Positions 34,690 to 43,868 of a DNA stretch of 64,000 bases are shown piece after piece (position 1 is the first letter of the stretch; each line of letters starts with the position of its first letter). Both the position numbers and the translations under genes were made by a program. A model generated the notes under the pieces. The model ran no database searches and had not been told where the DNA came from. It saw only the letters and a list, made by a program, of their open reading frames with translations. Origin of the DNA: Alcaligenes endophyticus (lineage in GTDB: Bacteria; Pseudomonadota; Gammaproteobacteria; Burkholderiales; Burkholderiaceae_B); NCBI RefSeq assembly GCF_026344035.1, contig NZ_JAPKND010000002.1, positions 124,001-188,000 of the forward strand, in the 5' to 3' direction.

Positions 34690-34704
34690 TATCTATATTA
34701 GATA
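34690..34704. promoter_or_regulatory. LysR-type box between regulator and CoA-transferase operon
   Basis: TATCTA-TAT-TAGATA, a perfect 15-base inverted repeat of the T-N11-A class, about 55-70 bases before the CoA-transferase start. The downstream -10 (TAGAAT, 34729-34734) has no good -35, as expected for an activated promoter. Confidence 0.6.
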
Positions 34705-34758
34705 TTTCATAAAAATCAAGGCTGTAGATAGAATGAAAATTATAAAAAGGAGATGTAG

Positions 34759-35964
34759 ATGGCTAGCCCACTTAGAAATATAAAAGTTGTAGATTTGACG
34801 CGGGCCTTGTCTGGGCCGTTCAGCACCATGATTTTGGCGGACCTGGGCGCCGAGGTGTGCAAGGTAGAGCCTTGCCCGGGAGGTGATATGGTGCGCCAAT
34901 GGGGACCGTTCCAAACCGATACTAGCGTGTACTACCTAAGCGCTAACCGCAATAAGCGCAGCGTGGGGGTGAATTTTCGCTCCCCAGAGGGGTTGGAGTT
35001 GATTCGCCAGCTTATTTTGGATGCCGACGTGGTGGTCGAGAATTTTAAAGTTGGCACCATGGAAAAAATGGGCTTGGGGTATGAGACCCTGTCAGCGTTG
35101 AAGCCCGGCCTCATTATGGCTTCTATTTCTGGATTTGGCAGTCAGGGGCCCGCACGCGAGTGGCCGGGGTTCGATCAGATTGCCCAAGGGTACTCAGGTT
35201 TTATGAGCTTAACCGGCACCGTGGAGTCGGGACCAACACGAGTAGGCACGGCGATCGGTGACTTGACGGCAGGCATGTGGTTGGTAATTGGGATTTTATC
35301 GGCCATCACTGAACGCGAGCGCACGGGTAAGGGGCAGCATGTAGAAACTTCGTTACTGGCCAGTTTAATGGGCCTGCTTAGCGTGCAGGGCCAACGCTAC
35401 TTAAGTGTTGGCGAAGTTCCCGAGCCTTGCGGAAACGTGCACCCGGTGATTGCACCCTACGGCACCTTTGAAACCGCGGATGGCCCCCTAAATCTAGCGC
35501 CTGCCACCCAAGAAATGTGGGTGCGTTTGTGTGATTTGCTGGGTTGCCCAGAGTTAACGCAAGACGCGCGCTTCTTAACCAATGCCGAACGTATGCAGTA
35601 CAGGCATGAACTAAAGCTAGAACTGGAGCAGCGCCTACGTACACGCTCACGCATGGAGTGGACGTCTTTAATGATTGCCAAGGGTATCCCGGCTGGGCCC
35701 ATTAACACCTTGGCGGATGTGTTCACCGACCCGCAAGTGGTGGCGAACCACTTGGTGCAAACCGCGCAGCACGCTCGTTTAGGTGAGATTGCTCAGGTGG
35801 CATTACCAATTAGCTTTAATCAGGATAACCAGTCGGTGCGTATGCCGCCGCCGGACTTTGCTCAACATACCCAAGCTGTTTTACAAGAGCACGGGTTTGG
35901 CCAAGAGCAAATTGATGAATGGCTACGTCAGGGCGTGATCGCTCAGGCGCAGGGACAGGAGTAA
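34759..35964 (+). CDS. Class III (CaiB/BaiF) CoA-transferase
   Basis: A 401-residue family III CoA-transferase. Seen: the start VVDLTRALSGPFSTMILADLGAEVCKVE, the NRNKRSVGVN motif, and the catalytic Asp in WPGFDQIAQGYSG. It moves CoA between acyl-CoA and a free acid. AAAAGGAG precedes the ATG. It is first of a three-gene operon with an enoyl-CoA hydratase and a Bug receptor, suggesting import, CoA activation and hydration/isomerisation of an unknown organic acid. Confidence 0.93.
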   Translation: MASPLRNIKVVDLTRALSGPFSTMILADLGAEVCKVEPCPGGDMVRQWGPFQTDTSVYYLSANRNKRSVGVNFRSPEGLELIRQLILDADVVVENFKVGTMEKMGLGYETLSALKPGLIMASISGFGSQGPAREWPGFDQIAQGYSGFMSLTGTVESGPTRVGTAIGDLTAGMWLVIGILSAITERERTGKGQHVETSLLASLMGLLSVQGQRYLSVGEVPEPCGNVHPVIAPYGTFETADGPLNLAPATQEMWVRLCDLLGCPELTQDARFLTNAERMQYRHELKLELEQRLRTRSRMEWTSLMIAKGIPAGPINTLADVFTDPQVVANHLVQTAQHARLGEIAQVALPISFNQDNQSVRMPPPDFAQHTQAVLQEHGFGQEQIDEWLRQGVIAQAQGQE

Positions 35965-35967
35965 AGC

Positions 35968-36732
35968 ATGAGTGTTTCGACAGCACCTCAATTAGAGATT
36001 TTCGCCAAGCATGCCGTGATCAGCTTGAAGGCACCGGCCCAGGCAAATCGGCTGAGCCCCGCTGATCTACAGATATTGCGTGAGCATATTGCCACGGTTA
36101 ATGAACTGGATGCGGTGATGGTGGTTTTAATCCAGGCCGAGGGGCGCTATTTTTGTAGCGGTTACGATTTGCAGAAATTGGGTAGCGCAACGGAGCCCAG
36201 CTCTTTGTTCTTTGGTGAAACCATGGACATTATCGAGCAGGCCAGGCCCGTGACTATCGCTGTGGTCCAAGGTGGCGCTTATGGTGGCGGGACGGATTTG
36301 TGCTTGGCCTGCGATTTTAGGGTTGGCAGCACGGACGCCAATATGTTCATGCCTGCTACGCGCTTAGGGCTGCATTTTTATCCGGGTGGTTTGAAGCGTT
36401 ACATCAGCCGTATCGGGCTCAATAACACCAAAGATTTGTTTTTCACCGGCAGGAAAATTGACGCGGAGCAAATGCGCGCGATGGGCGTGTTGACGCACTT
36501 GCATGAGCCGCAAGATTTGCAGGCAGAGGTACAGAACTTGGTGGAGCAAATCTGCACCATGGCTCCTATTCCGCTTTATGGGGTGAAGCGTCATTTAAAT
36601 CTGATGGCTAACGGGATTTTTGATGAGGCGGACATACGTGAACAAGTGCTGCGTTCCGAGCGCTCGGATGATTTGAAAGAAGGTGGTGCGGCTTGGAAGG
36701 AGAAGCGTCCAGCACAGTTTAGCGGTAAGTAA
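35968..36732 (+). CDS. Enoyl-CoA hydratase/isomerase family protein
   Basis: A 254-residue crotonase-fold enzyme: the oxyanion-hole segments FCSGYDLQKL and GGAYGGGTDLCLACDFRV are present. The usual catalytic Glu positions are not clearly conserved (LGLHFYPGG), so the reaction may not be simple hydration. It follows the CoA-transferase by 3 bases. Confidence 0.85.
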   Translation: MSVSTAPQLEIFAKHAVISLKAPAQANRLSPADLQILREHIATVNELDAVMVVLIQAEGRYFCSGYDLQKLGSATEPSSLFFGETMDIIEQARPVTIAVVQGGAYGGGTDLCLACDFRVGSTDANMFMPATRLGLHFYPGGLKRYISRIGLNNTKDLFFTGRKIDAEQMRAMGVLTHLHEPQDLQAEVQNLVEQICTMAPIPLYGVKRHLNLMANGIFDEADIREQVLRSERSDDLKEGGAAWKEKRPAQFSGK

Positions 36733-36757
36733 TTCATAATAAATTGAAGGAGACAAG

Positions 36758-37726
36758 ATGAAAAAAAGTACTATTTTGGCCGTTTGTGTAGCCAGTGTGA
36801 TGACGCACGGTGTTGCGCTAGCCAGCACGGATTTCCCCACTAAACCCATTACTCTGGTGGTTGGCTTTCCACCGGGCGGTGGTGCAGATCATGTGGGGCG
36901 GGTGTATGCGAATGCCTTAGCTAAAGAATTAGGGCAGCCTATTATTGTGGAGAACCGTCCCGGTGCAGGGGCGACGATTGGCGCCAGTTATGTCGCGCGT
37001 GCTAAACCCGATGGTTACACTTTGTTTTTAGGTAACTCTAGTGTGATGGGCAGTGACACCATTTTATATAAGGTTAACTACACGCCCGATGACTTTGATC
37101 CCATCATTCAACTCACCACGGCGCCCATGATACTTATCGCCAGTGAAAAGTCGGGTATTAAGTCTGTACAGGACTTGATTCAGCGCGCTAAAGCTAAGCC
37201 CAATGATGTTACCTTTTCCTCGTCCGGTAATGGGGTGATTACGCACTTGGCCGCTGTTGAATTCATGTTGAACCAGGGTGTGGAAATGCTGCATATCCCC
37301 CATAGTGGCGGAGCGGCAGCTACCCAGTCAGTAGCTTCGGGAGAGGTGGATGTTTCCTTTGCCACAGCCCCTTCCGCGCGGCCTGTTATTGATATAGGCA
37401 AGGCAAAAGGGCTAGGAATTACAAGCAGCACTCCCTCGCCCGTATTAGCTGCTTATCCACCTATCGCTCAACAAGGTGCCGAAGGTTACGATATTAGTAA
37501 CTGGTGGGGAATATTTACCCCAGCCGGCACACCGGACGAGATAAAAAATCGGATTTTTGAGGCTTCCAGCACAGTGCTGAGTGACCCCAAAGTTATCGAG
37601 ACGATGCGTTCGGGATACGAGGACGTGACCCCCTCGGCCTCGTTAGCGGAATTCGAAGCTTTTGCTCGCAGAGAAGGCGCTTTGGGCCTGAAACTGGCTG
37701 AGTTAAGCCGAGCAAGTCAAAACTAA
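36758..37726 (+). CDS. Bug/TctC-family periplasmic binding protein
   Basis: A 322-residue receptor with signal peptide (cleavage after ALA) and the core DFPTKPITLVVGFPPGGGAD. Third gene of the CoA-transferase operon, 25 bases after the hydratase, with a GAAGGAGAC site. It presumably captures the acid processed by the operon. No TctAB permease is nearby. Confidence 0.93.
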   Translation: MKKSTILAVCVASVMTHGVALASTDFPTKPITLVVGFPPGGGADHVGRVYANALAKELGQPIIVENRPGAGATIGASYVARAKPDGYTLFLGNSSVMGSDTILYKVNYTPDDFDPIIQLTTAPMILIASEKSGIKSVQDLIQRAKAKPNDVTFSSSGNGVITHLAAVEFMLNQGVEMLHIPHSGGAAATQSVASGEVDVSFATAPSARPVIDIGKAKGLGITSSTPSPVLAAYPPIAQQGAEGYDISNWWGIFTPAGTPDEIKNRIFEASSTVLSDPKVIETMRSGYEDVTPSASLAEFEAFARREGALGLKLAELSRASQN

Positions 37727-38054
37727 GCGCTTTTAATCTAAGGGTTTTTTATCGTTTTCAGCTCGCGCCACTCCTATGGTTAATAGGGTGGCGTTTTTGG
37801 TCTAAGGGTTCGACGTAAGCGTTGGGGCCTCTTTTTTGAGTAATAGCTTAAAGCCAGCCTAATCACGTCGCGCAAGTAGCGGGTAAAACATAGGGGCAGT
37901 AAGGGCTTACTCGGTAAAACCCTACTGGTGTATGGGTTTGGCTGTACTTAGAATGCCTTATGCGCTCTTGCTTAGATAAGTTAGAACAGCGAAAAAATGC
38001 CAAGAGCCGACCTCGTACAGGAGCGAAACATGCAGCAGCGTAGTAGGAGACGTC
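37727..38054. other. Intergenic stretch before the Liv operon
   Basis: It contains the terminator of the preceding operon (37766-37798) and a small palindrome GTAAG-GG-CTTAC (37899-37910) that may lie in the Liv promoter region. No gene is visible. The livG ribosome site is GTAGGAGACGTC. Confidence 0.5.
37766..37798 (+). terminator. Terminator of the CoA-transferase/Bug operon
   Basis: CGCCACTCCTAT / ATAGGGTGGCG stem with one bulge, a 5-base loop and TTTTT tail. Confidence 0.8.
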
Positions 38055-38822
38055 ATGAGTGATATTATTTTAGAGACCCGTGAGTTAGTAAAAGAATTTA
38101 GAGGGTTTGTAGCAGTAAATAATGTCAATCTACGCGTTCAACGAGGCCATATCCATGCCTTAATTGGCCCTAACGGAGCAGGAAAAACAACCTGCTTTAA
38201 TTTATTAACGCGTTTTTTGCCTGCCACTTCAGGCAGTATCTGGTTTAACAGCCAGAATATTTCTGGGGACAGCCCAGCAGTGATTGCGCGTAAAGGCATT
38301 GTGCGCTCGTTTCAGATTTCTGCGGTATTTCCTAATCTAACCGTAATGGAAAATGTTCGCATCGCTCTGCAGCGTGGAACAGGTTTGTCTTTTCACTTTT
38401 GGCGTAGCTTACGTCCTTTATCTAAGTTAGATGCTAGGGCGATGGAACTGCTTGATGAAGTGGATTTGGGCAGTTTTGCGCACGAGCTTGCGGCTAATTT
38501 GTCCTATGGTCGTAAGCGCGCCCTAGAGGTCGCCACTACGTTAGCGATGGAGCCAGAGCTGATGCTGCTGGATGAACCCACGCAGGGTATGGGCCATGAA
38601 GATGTGGAAAAAGTGACCGCCTTGATTAAGCGTGTCTCAGAAGGCAGAACCATTTTGATGGTGGAGCACAATATGAAGGTGGTGTCCTCGATTGCCGACA
38701 AAATTACAGTATTGGCACGTGGAGCAGTGCTGGCTGAAGGCGACTACGCGCATGTTTCTAAAGATCCTGCTGTGATGCAAGCCTATATGGGCACGGTTAA
38801 TGAAGAATTAGAGGGTGTGTAG
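38055..38822 (+). CDS. livG: Branched-chain amino acid-type ABC transporter ATPase (LivG)
   Basis: A 255-residue ATPase: Walker A GPNGAGKT (38-45), the LivG-type signature NLSYGRKRALE, Walker B LMLLDEP, and the H-loop VEHNM. First gene of a complete five-gene HAAT-family transporter (G, F, J, H, M). The substrate may be an amino acid, amide, urea or aromatic acid; the family does not fix it. Confidence 0.95.
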   Translation: MSDIILETRELVKEFRGFVAVNNVNLRVQRGHIHALIGPNGAGKTTCFNLLTRFLPATSGSIWFNSQNISGDSPAVIARKGIVRSFQISAVFPNLTVMENVRIALQRGTGLSFHFWRSLRPLSKLDARAMELLDEVDLGSFAHELAANLSYGRKRALEVATTLAMEPELMLLDEPTQGMGHEDVEKVTALIKRVSEGRTILMVEHNMKVVSSIADKITVLARGAVLAEGDYAHVSKDPAVMQAYMGTVNEELEGV

Positions 38823-38824
38823 TC

Positions 38825-39538
38825 ATGGCAGAAAATAATGCATTAGACATTGCTGGACTGCATTCGTGGTATGGCGAATCCCATATCTTGCACGGTATTG
38901 ATATGTATGTGGCTCCTGGCGAGGTCGTCACTTTACTAGGGCGCAATGGAGCCGGGCGCACGACCTTGCTGCGTTCTATATTAGGTCTAACCAGCTCACG
39001 TAAAGGTTCAGTCAAAATTCATGGCAAGGAAAGCATCCATTTGCCTACGCATCGTATTGCCCATTTGGGCTTGGGTTTTTGCCCTGAAGAGCGGGGCATT
39101 TTCTCCAGCTTAAGTTGCGAGGAAAACCTACTGCTGCCGCCGGTAATTAGTGCCAAGCGCGAAGGCATGTCGCTGGATGAAATTTATGAAATGTTCCCTA
39201 ACTTACACGAACGTAGGCATTCGCCTGGTACGCGTTTGTCAGGGGGCGAACAACAAATGCTGGCGGTAGCGCGCATTTTGCGTACAGGAGCTGACATTTT
39301 ATTGCTGGATGAAATTTCTGAAGGCTTGGCCCCGGTGATTGTGCAAACCCTGGCACGCATGATTACTACCTTGAAAGCGCGGGGCTACACCATTGTGATG
39401 GTAGAGCAGAACTTTCACTTTGCAGCACCGTTGGCGGATCGTTTTTACGTGATCGAGCATGGCACCGTGGTGGCGCATGTACAAGCGGCTGAGCTGAAAG
39501 CAAGGCGTGCAGAACTAGACGTGTTGTTAGGCGTGTAG
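38825..39538 (+). CDS. livF: LivF-type ABC transporter ATPase with Arg in Walker A
   Basis: A 237-residue ATPase. The Walker A reads GRNGAGRTT (39-47): the invariant catalytic lysine is replaced by Arg45. The signature LSGGEQQMLAVAR, Walker B ILLLDE and H-loop VEQNF are normal. It pairs with LivG, whose Walker A is intact, so one of the two ATP sites may hydrolyse slowly. I have an impression that some betaproteobacterial LivF proteins share this change, but cannot check. It is 2 bases after livG. Confidence 0.93.
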   Translation: MAENNALDIAGLHSWYGESHILHGIDMYVAPGEVVTLLGRNGAGRTTLLRSILGLTSSRKGSVKIHGKESIHLPTHRIAHLGLGFCPEERGIFSSLSCEENLLLPPVISAKREGMSLDEIYEMFPNLHERRHSPGTRLSGGEQQMLAVARILRTGADILLLDEISEGLAPVIVQTLARMITTLKARGYTIVMVEQNFHFAAPLADRFYVIEHGTVVAHVQAAELKARRAELDVLLGV

Positions 39539-39641
39539 GGCGTTCAGAAGGATGATCCCTTTTGAGCGATGGCTGAGATATCCAGCATAAATCATGACTG
39601 CTGGATAGTTCCTTTTTATCGATGGCAGTCAGGAGACAAAC

Positions 39642-40853
39642 ATGAAGCAAAAAGTGCTGGTGTCAGTGTTGGCGTCCGTGGGTTTGGCGATGATAAGCCT
39701 AACAGTGGGAGCCAAAGGCATGTCAAACGATGTGGTCCGGATTGGCTTTATTACGGACATGTCTAGCGTGTATTCCGACTTGGACGGTCAGGCGGGTGCG
39801 GAAGCCATACAGATGGCGATTGATGATGCAGGCGGTCAGGTTAACGGTAAAAAAATTGAATTGTTGTCGGCAGATCATCAGATGAAAGCCGATATTGCTT
39901 CAGCCCGGGCACGCGAGTGGTTTGATCGCGAAAACATGGATATGTTGATCGGGGGGACAAATTCGGCCACCGCATTGGCGATGGCTGCCGTCGCACAAGA
40001 AAAAAAGAAACCCTTTATAGTCATTGGGGCGGGTGCCTCGGATCTAACCAATAAGCAGTGCTCGCCGTATACCGTACATTACGCTTACGACACCATTGCG
40101 CTGGCCCGTGGCACGGGTGGGGCAGTGGTTAAAGATGGCGGCAAATCGTGGTTTTTTCTGACGGCTGACTATGCCTTTGGGCATGCCCTGGAGCGTGATA
40201 CGGCAGCGGTAGTTAAAGCGGCTGGGGGCGAGGTGAAAGGGCAAGTGCGGGTACCGCTGGGTGCCTCTGATTTCTCCTCGTTCTTGTTGCAAGCACAAAG
40301 CTCACAAGCGCAAATTCTGGGCTTGGCCAACGCGGGTGGCGACATGACTAACGCGATTAAGGCTGCGAATGAGTTTGGTGTGACGCAGACCATGAAATTT
40401 GCGGGTTTACTTGTTTTTATCAACGATATTCACTCATTGGGCTTGGAAGCGACCCAAGGTATGTACTTGACCGACGGTTGGTATTGGAATCAGTCGGATG
40501 CGGCGCGTGAATGGGCTGCGCGCTTTGAAGCAAAGGTAGGACGTAAGCCTTCTATGGTGCAGGCTGCTGATTATTCGGCGACTGCTTTTTACTTGCAAGC
40601 CGTGAAAGAAACGGGCACGGATGATGCAGACACCGTCATGGAATGGATGAAGTCGAACAAGGTAGACGATATGTTTACCAAGGGCGGCTACATCAGACCT
40701 GATGGGCGTATGGTGTATGACATGTTCTTGATGCAGGTGAAAACACCGGCCGAATCTAAAGGGCCTTGGGACTACTACAACGTTTTGCAAACATTACCCG
40801 GAGATCAAATCTACACCACTAAGGATGAGTCCACTTGTGCTTTGTGGAAGTAA
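39642..40853 (+). CDS. Liv-type periplasmic substrate-binding protein
   Basis: A 403-residue type I periplasmic receptor with signal peptide ending near TVGAKG, start VVRIGFITDMSSVYSDLDGQ, and the hinge motifs GGTNSATALAM and DYAFGHALERD. It delivers substrate to the LivHM permease. It carries two cysteines (in KQCSPY and the C-terminal STCALWK) that could form the disulfide common in this group. A CAGGAGACA site precedes it. Confidence 0.92.
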   Translation: MKQKVLVSVLASVGLAMISLTVGAKGMSNDVVRIGFITDMSSVYSDLDGQAGAEAIQMAIDDAGGQVNGKKIELLSADHQMKADIASARAREWFDRENMDMLIGGTNSATALAMAAVAQEKKKPFIVIGAGASDLTNKQCSPYTVHYAYDTIALARGTGGAVVKDGGKSWFFLTADYAFGHALERDTAAVVKAAGGEVKGQVRVPLGASDFSSFLLQAQSSQAQILGLANAGGDMTNAIKAANEFGVTQTMKFAGLLVFINDIHSLGLEATQGMYLTDGWYWNQSDAAREWAARFEAKVGRKPSMVQAADYSATAFYLQAVKETGTDDADTVMEWMKSNKVDDMFTKGGYIRPDGRMVYDMFLMQVKTPAESKGPWDYYNVLQTLPGDQIYTTKDESTCALWK

Positions 40854-40935
40854 GTCTGTTTGCTCTGCTGCCTAACAAGCAGCAGAGAATTTGAAACAGG
40901 CAACCTGTTGCAACTTTTATGATGATGTTCAAGCG

Positions 40936-41823
40936 ATGATACAAATATTTGGAGTGCCTTTGCAGGCTTTATTAGGTCAGCTTTTACTGGGGCTGGTTAA
41001 TGGCTCGTTTTATGCCATGTTATCCCTTGGGCTAGCCGTTATTTTTGGCTTGTTGAACGTCATCAACTTTGCCCATGGCGCTTTATATATGTTGGGCGCT
41101 TTCTTTGCCTGGATGGGGATGCAGTATCTAGGCCTGAATTACTGGGTAATGCTGATTTTAGCGCCGTTAGCTGTCGGAATAGTGGGCATAGTGATTGAGC
41201 GCTTATTGCTGCGTCATTTGTATAAGCTGGATCATTTGTACGGCTTATTGTTGACCTTTGGTTTGACGCTACTTATTGAAGGATTGCTGCGCAGCGTGTA
41301 TGGCGTTTCGGGACAATCTTATTCCACTCCCGAGATTTTGCGTGGCGCCACCAATCTAGGTTTTATGATTCTGCCAAACTATCGGGCGTGGGTGGTGGTG
41401 GCCTCGTTAGTGGTGTGTTTCGCAACGTGGTTTGTGATTGAGCGCACCCGCTTGGGGTCGCTATTGCGCGCCGCAACGGAAAATCCTAAGTTGGTGGAGG
41501 CCTTTGGTATTAACGTGCCCTTGATGGTGACGTTGACCTATGGTTTCGGTGTGGCGTTGGCTGGATTTGCAGGGGTGCTGGCAGCACCCGTATTGCAGGT
41601 TTCCCCTTTAATGGGCTCCAATTTAATTATCGTGGTGTTTGCGGTAGTGGTGATTGGCGGCATGGGATCCATTATGGGTTCCATACTGACGGGCTTGGGC
41701 TTGGGTATTGTCGAGGGCTTAACTAAGGTTTTTTGGCCTGAAGCTTCCAGTACCGTGGTGTTCATTATTATGGCGATTGTTTTACTGCTGCGTCCGGCAG
41801 GTTTGTTTGGGAAAGAGAAATGA
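40936..41823 (+). CDS. livH: Liv-type permease LivH
   Basis: A 295-residue inner-membrane permease with the LivH start LLLGLVNGSFYAMLSLGLAV and INFAHGALYMLGAF. Start: ATG 40936 gives the canonical N-terminus; the longer reading from TTG 40891 adds 15 polar residues. Its stop overlaps the livM start (ATGA). Confidence 0.93.
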   Translation: MIQIFGVPLQALLGQLLLGLVNGSFYAMLSLGLAVIFGLLNVINFAHGALYMLGAFFAWMGMQYLGLNYWVMLILAPLAVGIVGIVIERLLLRHLYKLDHLYGLLLTFGLTLLIEGLLRSVYGVSGQSYSTPEILRGATNLGFMILPNYRAWVVVASLVVCFATWFVIERTRLGSLLRAATENPKLVEAFGINVPLMVTLTYGFGVALAGFAGVLAAPVLQVSPLMGSNLIIVVFAVVVIGGMGSIMGSILTGLGLGIVEGLTKVFWPEASSTVVFIIMAIVLLLRPAGLFGKEK

Positions 41824-42803
41824 ATCGAGATCTGCTTGCATACGCCGTATTGGCGTTGGTATTGGCGGCAGCGCCCATGTTGGGGGCCTATCCCATCTTT
41901 GTCATGAAGGTGATGTGTTATGCCTTATTTGCCTGCGCGTTTAACTTATTGCTGGGCTATACGGGCATCTTGTCGTTTGGGCATGCAGCGTTTTTCGGCT
42001 TGGCGGGTTATGCGACCGGGCAGGCGCTTAAAGTCTGGGGTTTGCCTACAGAGCTAGGAGTGTTATTTGCGGTAGGGGTGTCGGCCTTTGCTGGCTTAAT
42101 TATGGGCGGCCTAGCCATACGCCGTAGCGGCATTTATGCCACCATGATTACCTTGGCCTTGGCGCAAATGTTGTACTTTTTCTTTTTACAAGCGCCGTTC
42201 ACCGGGGGCGAAGATGGCTTGCAAAGTATTCCACGCGGCAGTTTATTAGGGGGCCTGATTAGCTTACGCACTGACATTAACCTGTATTATTTTGTGCTCG
42301 GCTTGTTCATGGTGGGCGTGCTGATTATCTGGCGTACGGTGCATTCCCCTTTTGGTCAGGTATTACAAGCCATACGTGAAAATGAGCCGCGTGCCACTTC
42401 TTTGGGTTACGACGTCAATCGCTTCAAATTGTTGGCCTTTGTGCTCTCGGCTGCCTTATCGGGCTTGGCAGGCTCGGCTAAAAGTTTGGTGTTTGTGTCG
42501 GCAACCTTATCCGATGCCATGTGGCAGATGTCGGGTACGGTGGTACTGATGACCTTAATTGGCGGAGTAGGCACATTAAGCGGCCCGATTTTAGGCGCGT
42601 TTATAGTGGTGTTGCTAGAAAATAAAGTGGGTGAACTGGGTACTTATTTATCCCTGGTAACTGGGGTAGAGTGGTTTAACCGTATGGGGCAATCGGTGAC
42701 GATTGTGATCGGCTTTATTTTTGTGGTGTGTGTCATGGCCTTTAGGCGTGGCATAGTGGGGGAGTTCTTCCACTTTTTCAACAAGAAAAAAGCCAGCGCC
42801 TAG
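41820..42803 (+). CDS. livM: Liv-type permease LivM
   Basis: A 327-residue permease with about nine helices and the LivM motifs FNLLLGYTGILSFGHAAFFG and the coupling region AIRENEPRATSLGYDV. It overlaps livH by 4 bases and is the last gene of the operon; a terminator follows. Confidence 0.94.
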   Translation: MNRDLLAYAVLALVLAAAPMLGAYPIFVMKVMCYALFACAFNLLLGYTGILSFGHAAFFGLAGYATGQALKVWGLPTELGVLFAVGVSAFAGLIMGGLAIRRSGIYATMITLALAQMLYFFFLQAPFTGGEDGLQSIPRGSLLGGLISLRTDINLYYFVLGLFMVGVLIIWRTVHSPFGQVLQAIRENEPRATSLGYDVNRFKLLAFVLSAALSGLAGSAKSLVFVSATLSDAMWQMSGTVVLMTLIGGVGTLSGPILGAFIVVLLENKVGELGTYLSLVTGVEWFNRMGQSVTIVIGFIFVVCVMAFRRGIVGEFFHFFNKKKASA

Positions 42804-42827
42804 TTACTGCTGTTACTCCGTTTTTTA

Positions 42828-42862
42828 AGCCTGCAAAGCATTGCCTTTTGCAGGCTTTTTTT
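42828..42862 (+). terminator. Terminator of the Liv operon
   Basis: A perfect 10-bp stem AGCCTGCAAA / TTTGCAGGCT with a 9-base loop and a T-run, just past livM. Confidence 0.88.
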
Positions 42863-42879
42863 ATTGTGTGTTGACGGCA

Positions 42880-43764
42880 TCAAGGTTGATAGTTGGCCAG
42901 CTCGGCTTTCAAATAATCAATAAAAATTAACGCGGCGGGGTTGGCGATCCAATCTTTGCGGCGATACAGCAGAACTTGGCGTTCTACGACAGGCTGTTTT
43001 AAAGGGATCGCGCACAATTGGTATACCGGCAGGAATGGCGAGATATACGCAGTGGTGACGGCGACATGCTTGCCGATAGCAATGGTAGCGAGCAAGGTGG
43101 TGAAGTGGGCCACTTCCATGGCGTGAGCTAAAGAAATGATATTGCCTATATTTTGTGCAATTTCTTCGCTGCCGCCTCCTTTGACTAACAGCAGGGGTTG
43201 GGCTTGCAAGTCTTTCCAAGTAAGAAAAGGTTTGTTAGCAAAAGGGTGGTTACGGGCACACAGGACGCATAAACTACTGCTAAATACCAATTCGGACTCT
43301 AGAGAGTCGGGTGCGCGTCGCGCCGGGCCTACTCCTATATCTACCCGTTCGGCTTGGACGTCGTCGACTATGCCGCTGGGTAAGGCTTCCTGCATCTGTA
43401 TTTCTATGCCTGGAGTGCGTTCTTGGAAGCCTGCCACCAGCGACATGATGTGGGTAGAGGCCAATACAGCGGTGGTCGATAGCCGCACCAGACCACGTTT
43501 TCCCTGACGCAAAGATTGGGCACAGCTTTGTGCGCCTTGCACATTGCTCAGTATTCGTTGGGCGTAGGGTAGGAAAATAGCGCCTTCGGTGCTGAGTTGC
43601 ACCGAGCGGGTAGTGCGATGAAACAGTTTTACGCCTAGCTGTGTTTCCAGTTCTCGTAGCAAATGACTGAGGGCCGCCTGTGTTAGGTGCATCTGTTCGG
43701 CAGCCTGCACAAAACTGCGGTATTGCTCGATCAGGATAAAAGCATGTAACTGTCTGAGTGTCAT
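42880..43764 (-). CDS. LysR-family regulator
   Basis: A 294-residue LysR protein: MTLRQLHAFILIEQYRSFVQ, HLTQAALSHLLRELETQLG helix-turn-helix, then an effector domain. It is divergent from the Bug/acyl-CoA synthetase operon, with a strong palindrome between, so it likely controls that operon. Confidence 0.94.
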   Translation of the reverse strand: MTLRQLHAFILIEQYRSFVQAAEQMHLTQAALSHLLRELETQLGVKLFHRTTRSVQLSTEGAIFLPYAQRILSNVQGAQSCAQSLRQGKRGLVRLSTTAVLASTHIMSLVAGFQERTPGIEIQMQEALPSGIVDDVQAERVDIGVGPARRAPDSLESELVFSSSLCVLCARNHPFANKPFLTWKDLQAQPLLLVKGGGSEEIAQNIGNIISLAHAMEVAHFTTLLATIAIGKHVAVTTAYISPFLPVYQLCAIPLKQPVVERQVLLYRRKDWIANPAALIFIDYLKAELANYQP

Positions 43765-43777
43765 ATTAACAAGTAAA

Positions 43778-43801
43778 ACTAATTAGTTAATAACTATTAG
43801 T
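43778..43801. promoter_or_regulatory. LysR operator candidate before the Bug/acyl-CoA synthetase operon
   Basis: A 24-base near-perfect palindrome, ACTAAT ... ATTAGT outside and AGTTA-A-TAACT inside, centred 14 to 37 bases from the regulator start and about 80 bases from the Bug start. It contains T-N11-A-type arms. Confidence 0.6.
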
Positions 43802-43868
43802 CAATATTATAAATCAATAAAGTGGTTAGTATGAATCTACAACATAAATTAGATGACCGGAGACATAT

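Noticed and set aside
37805-37815. GGGTTCGA-like tRNA T-loop match
   Set aside because: No acceptor or anticodon stems around it; no tRNA can be folded.
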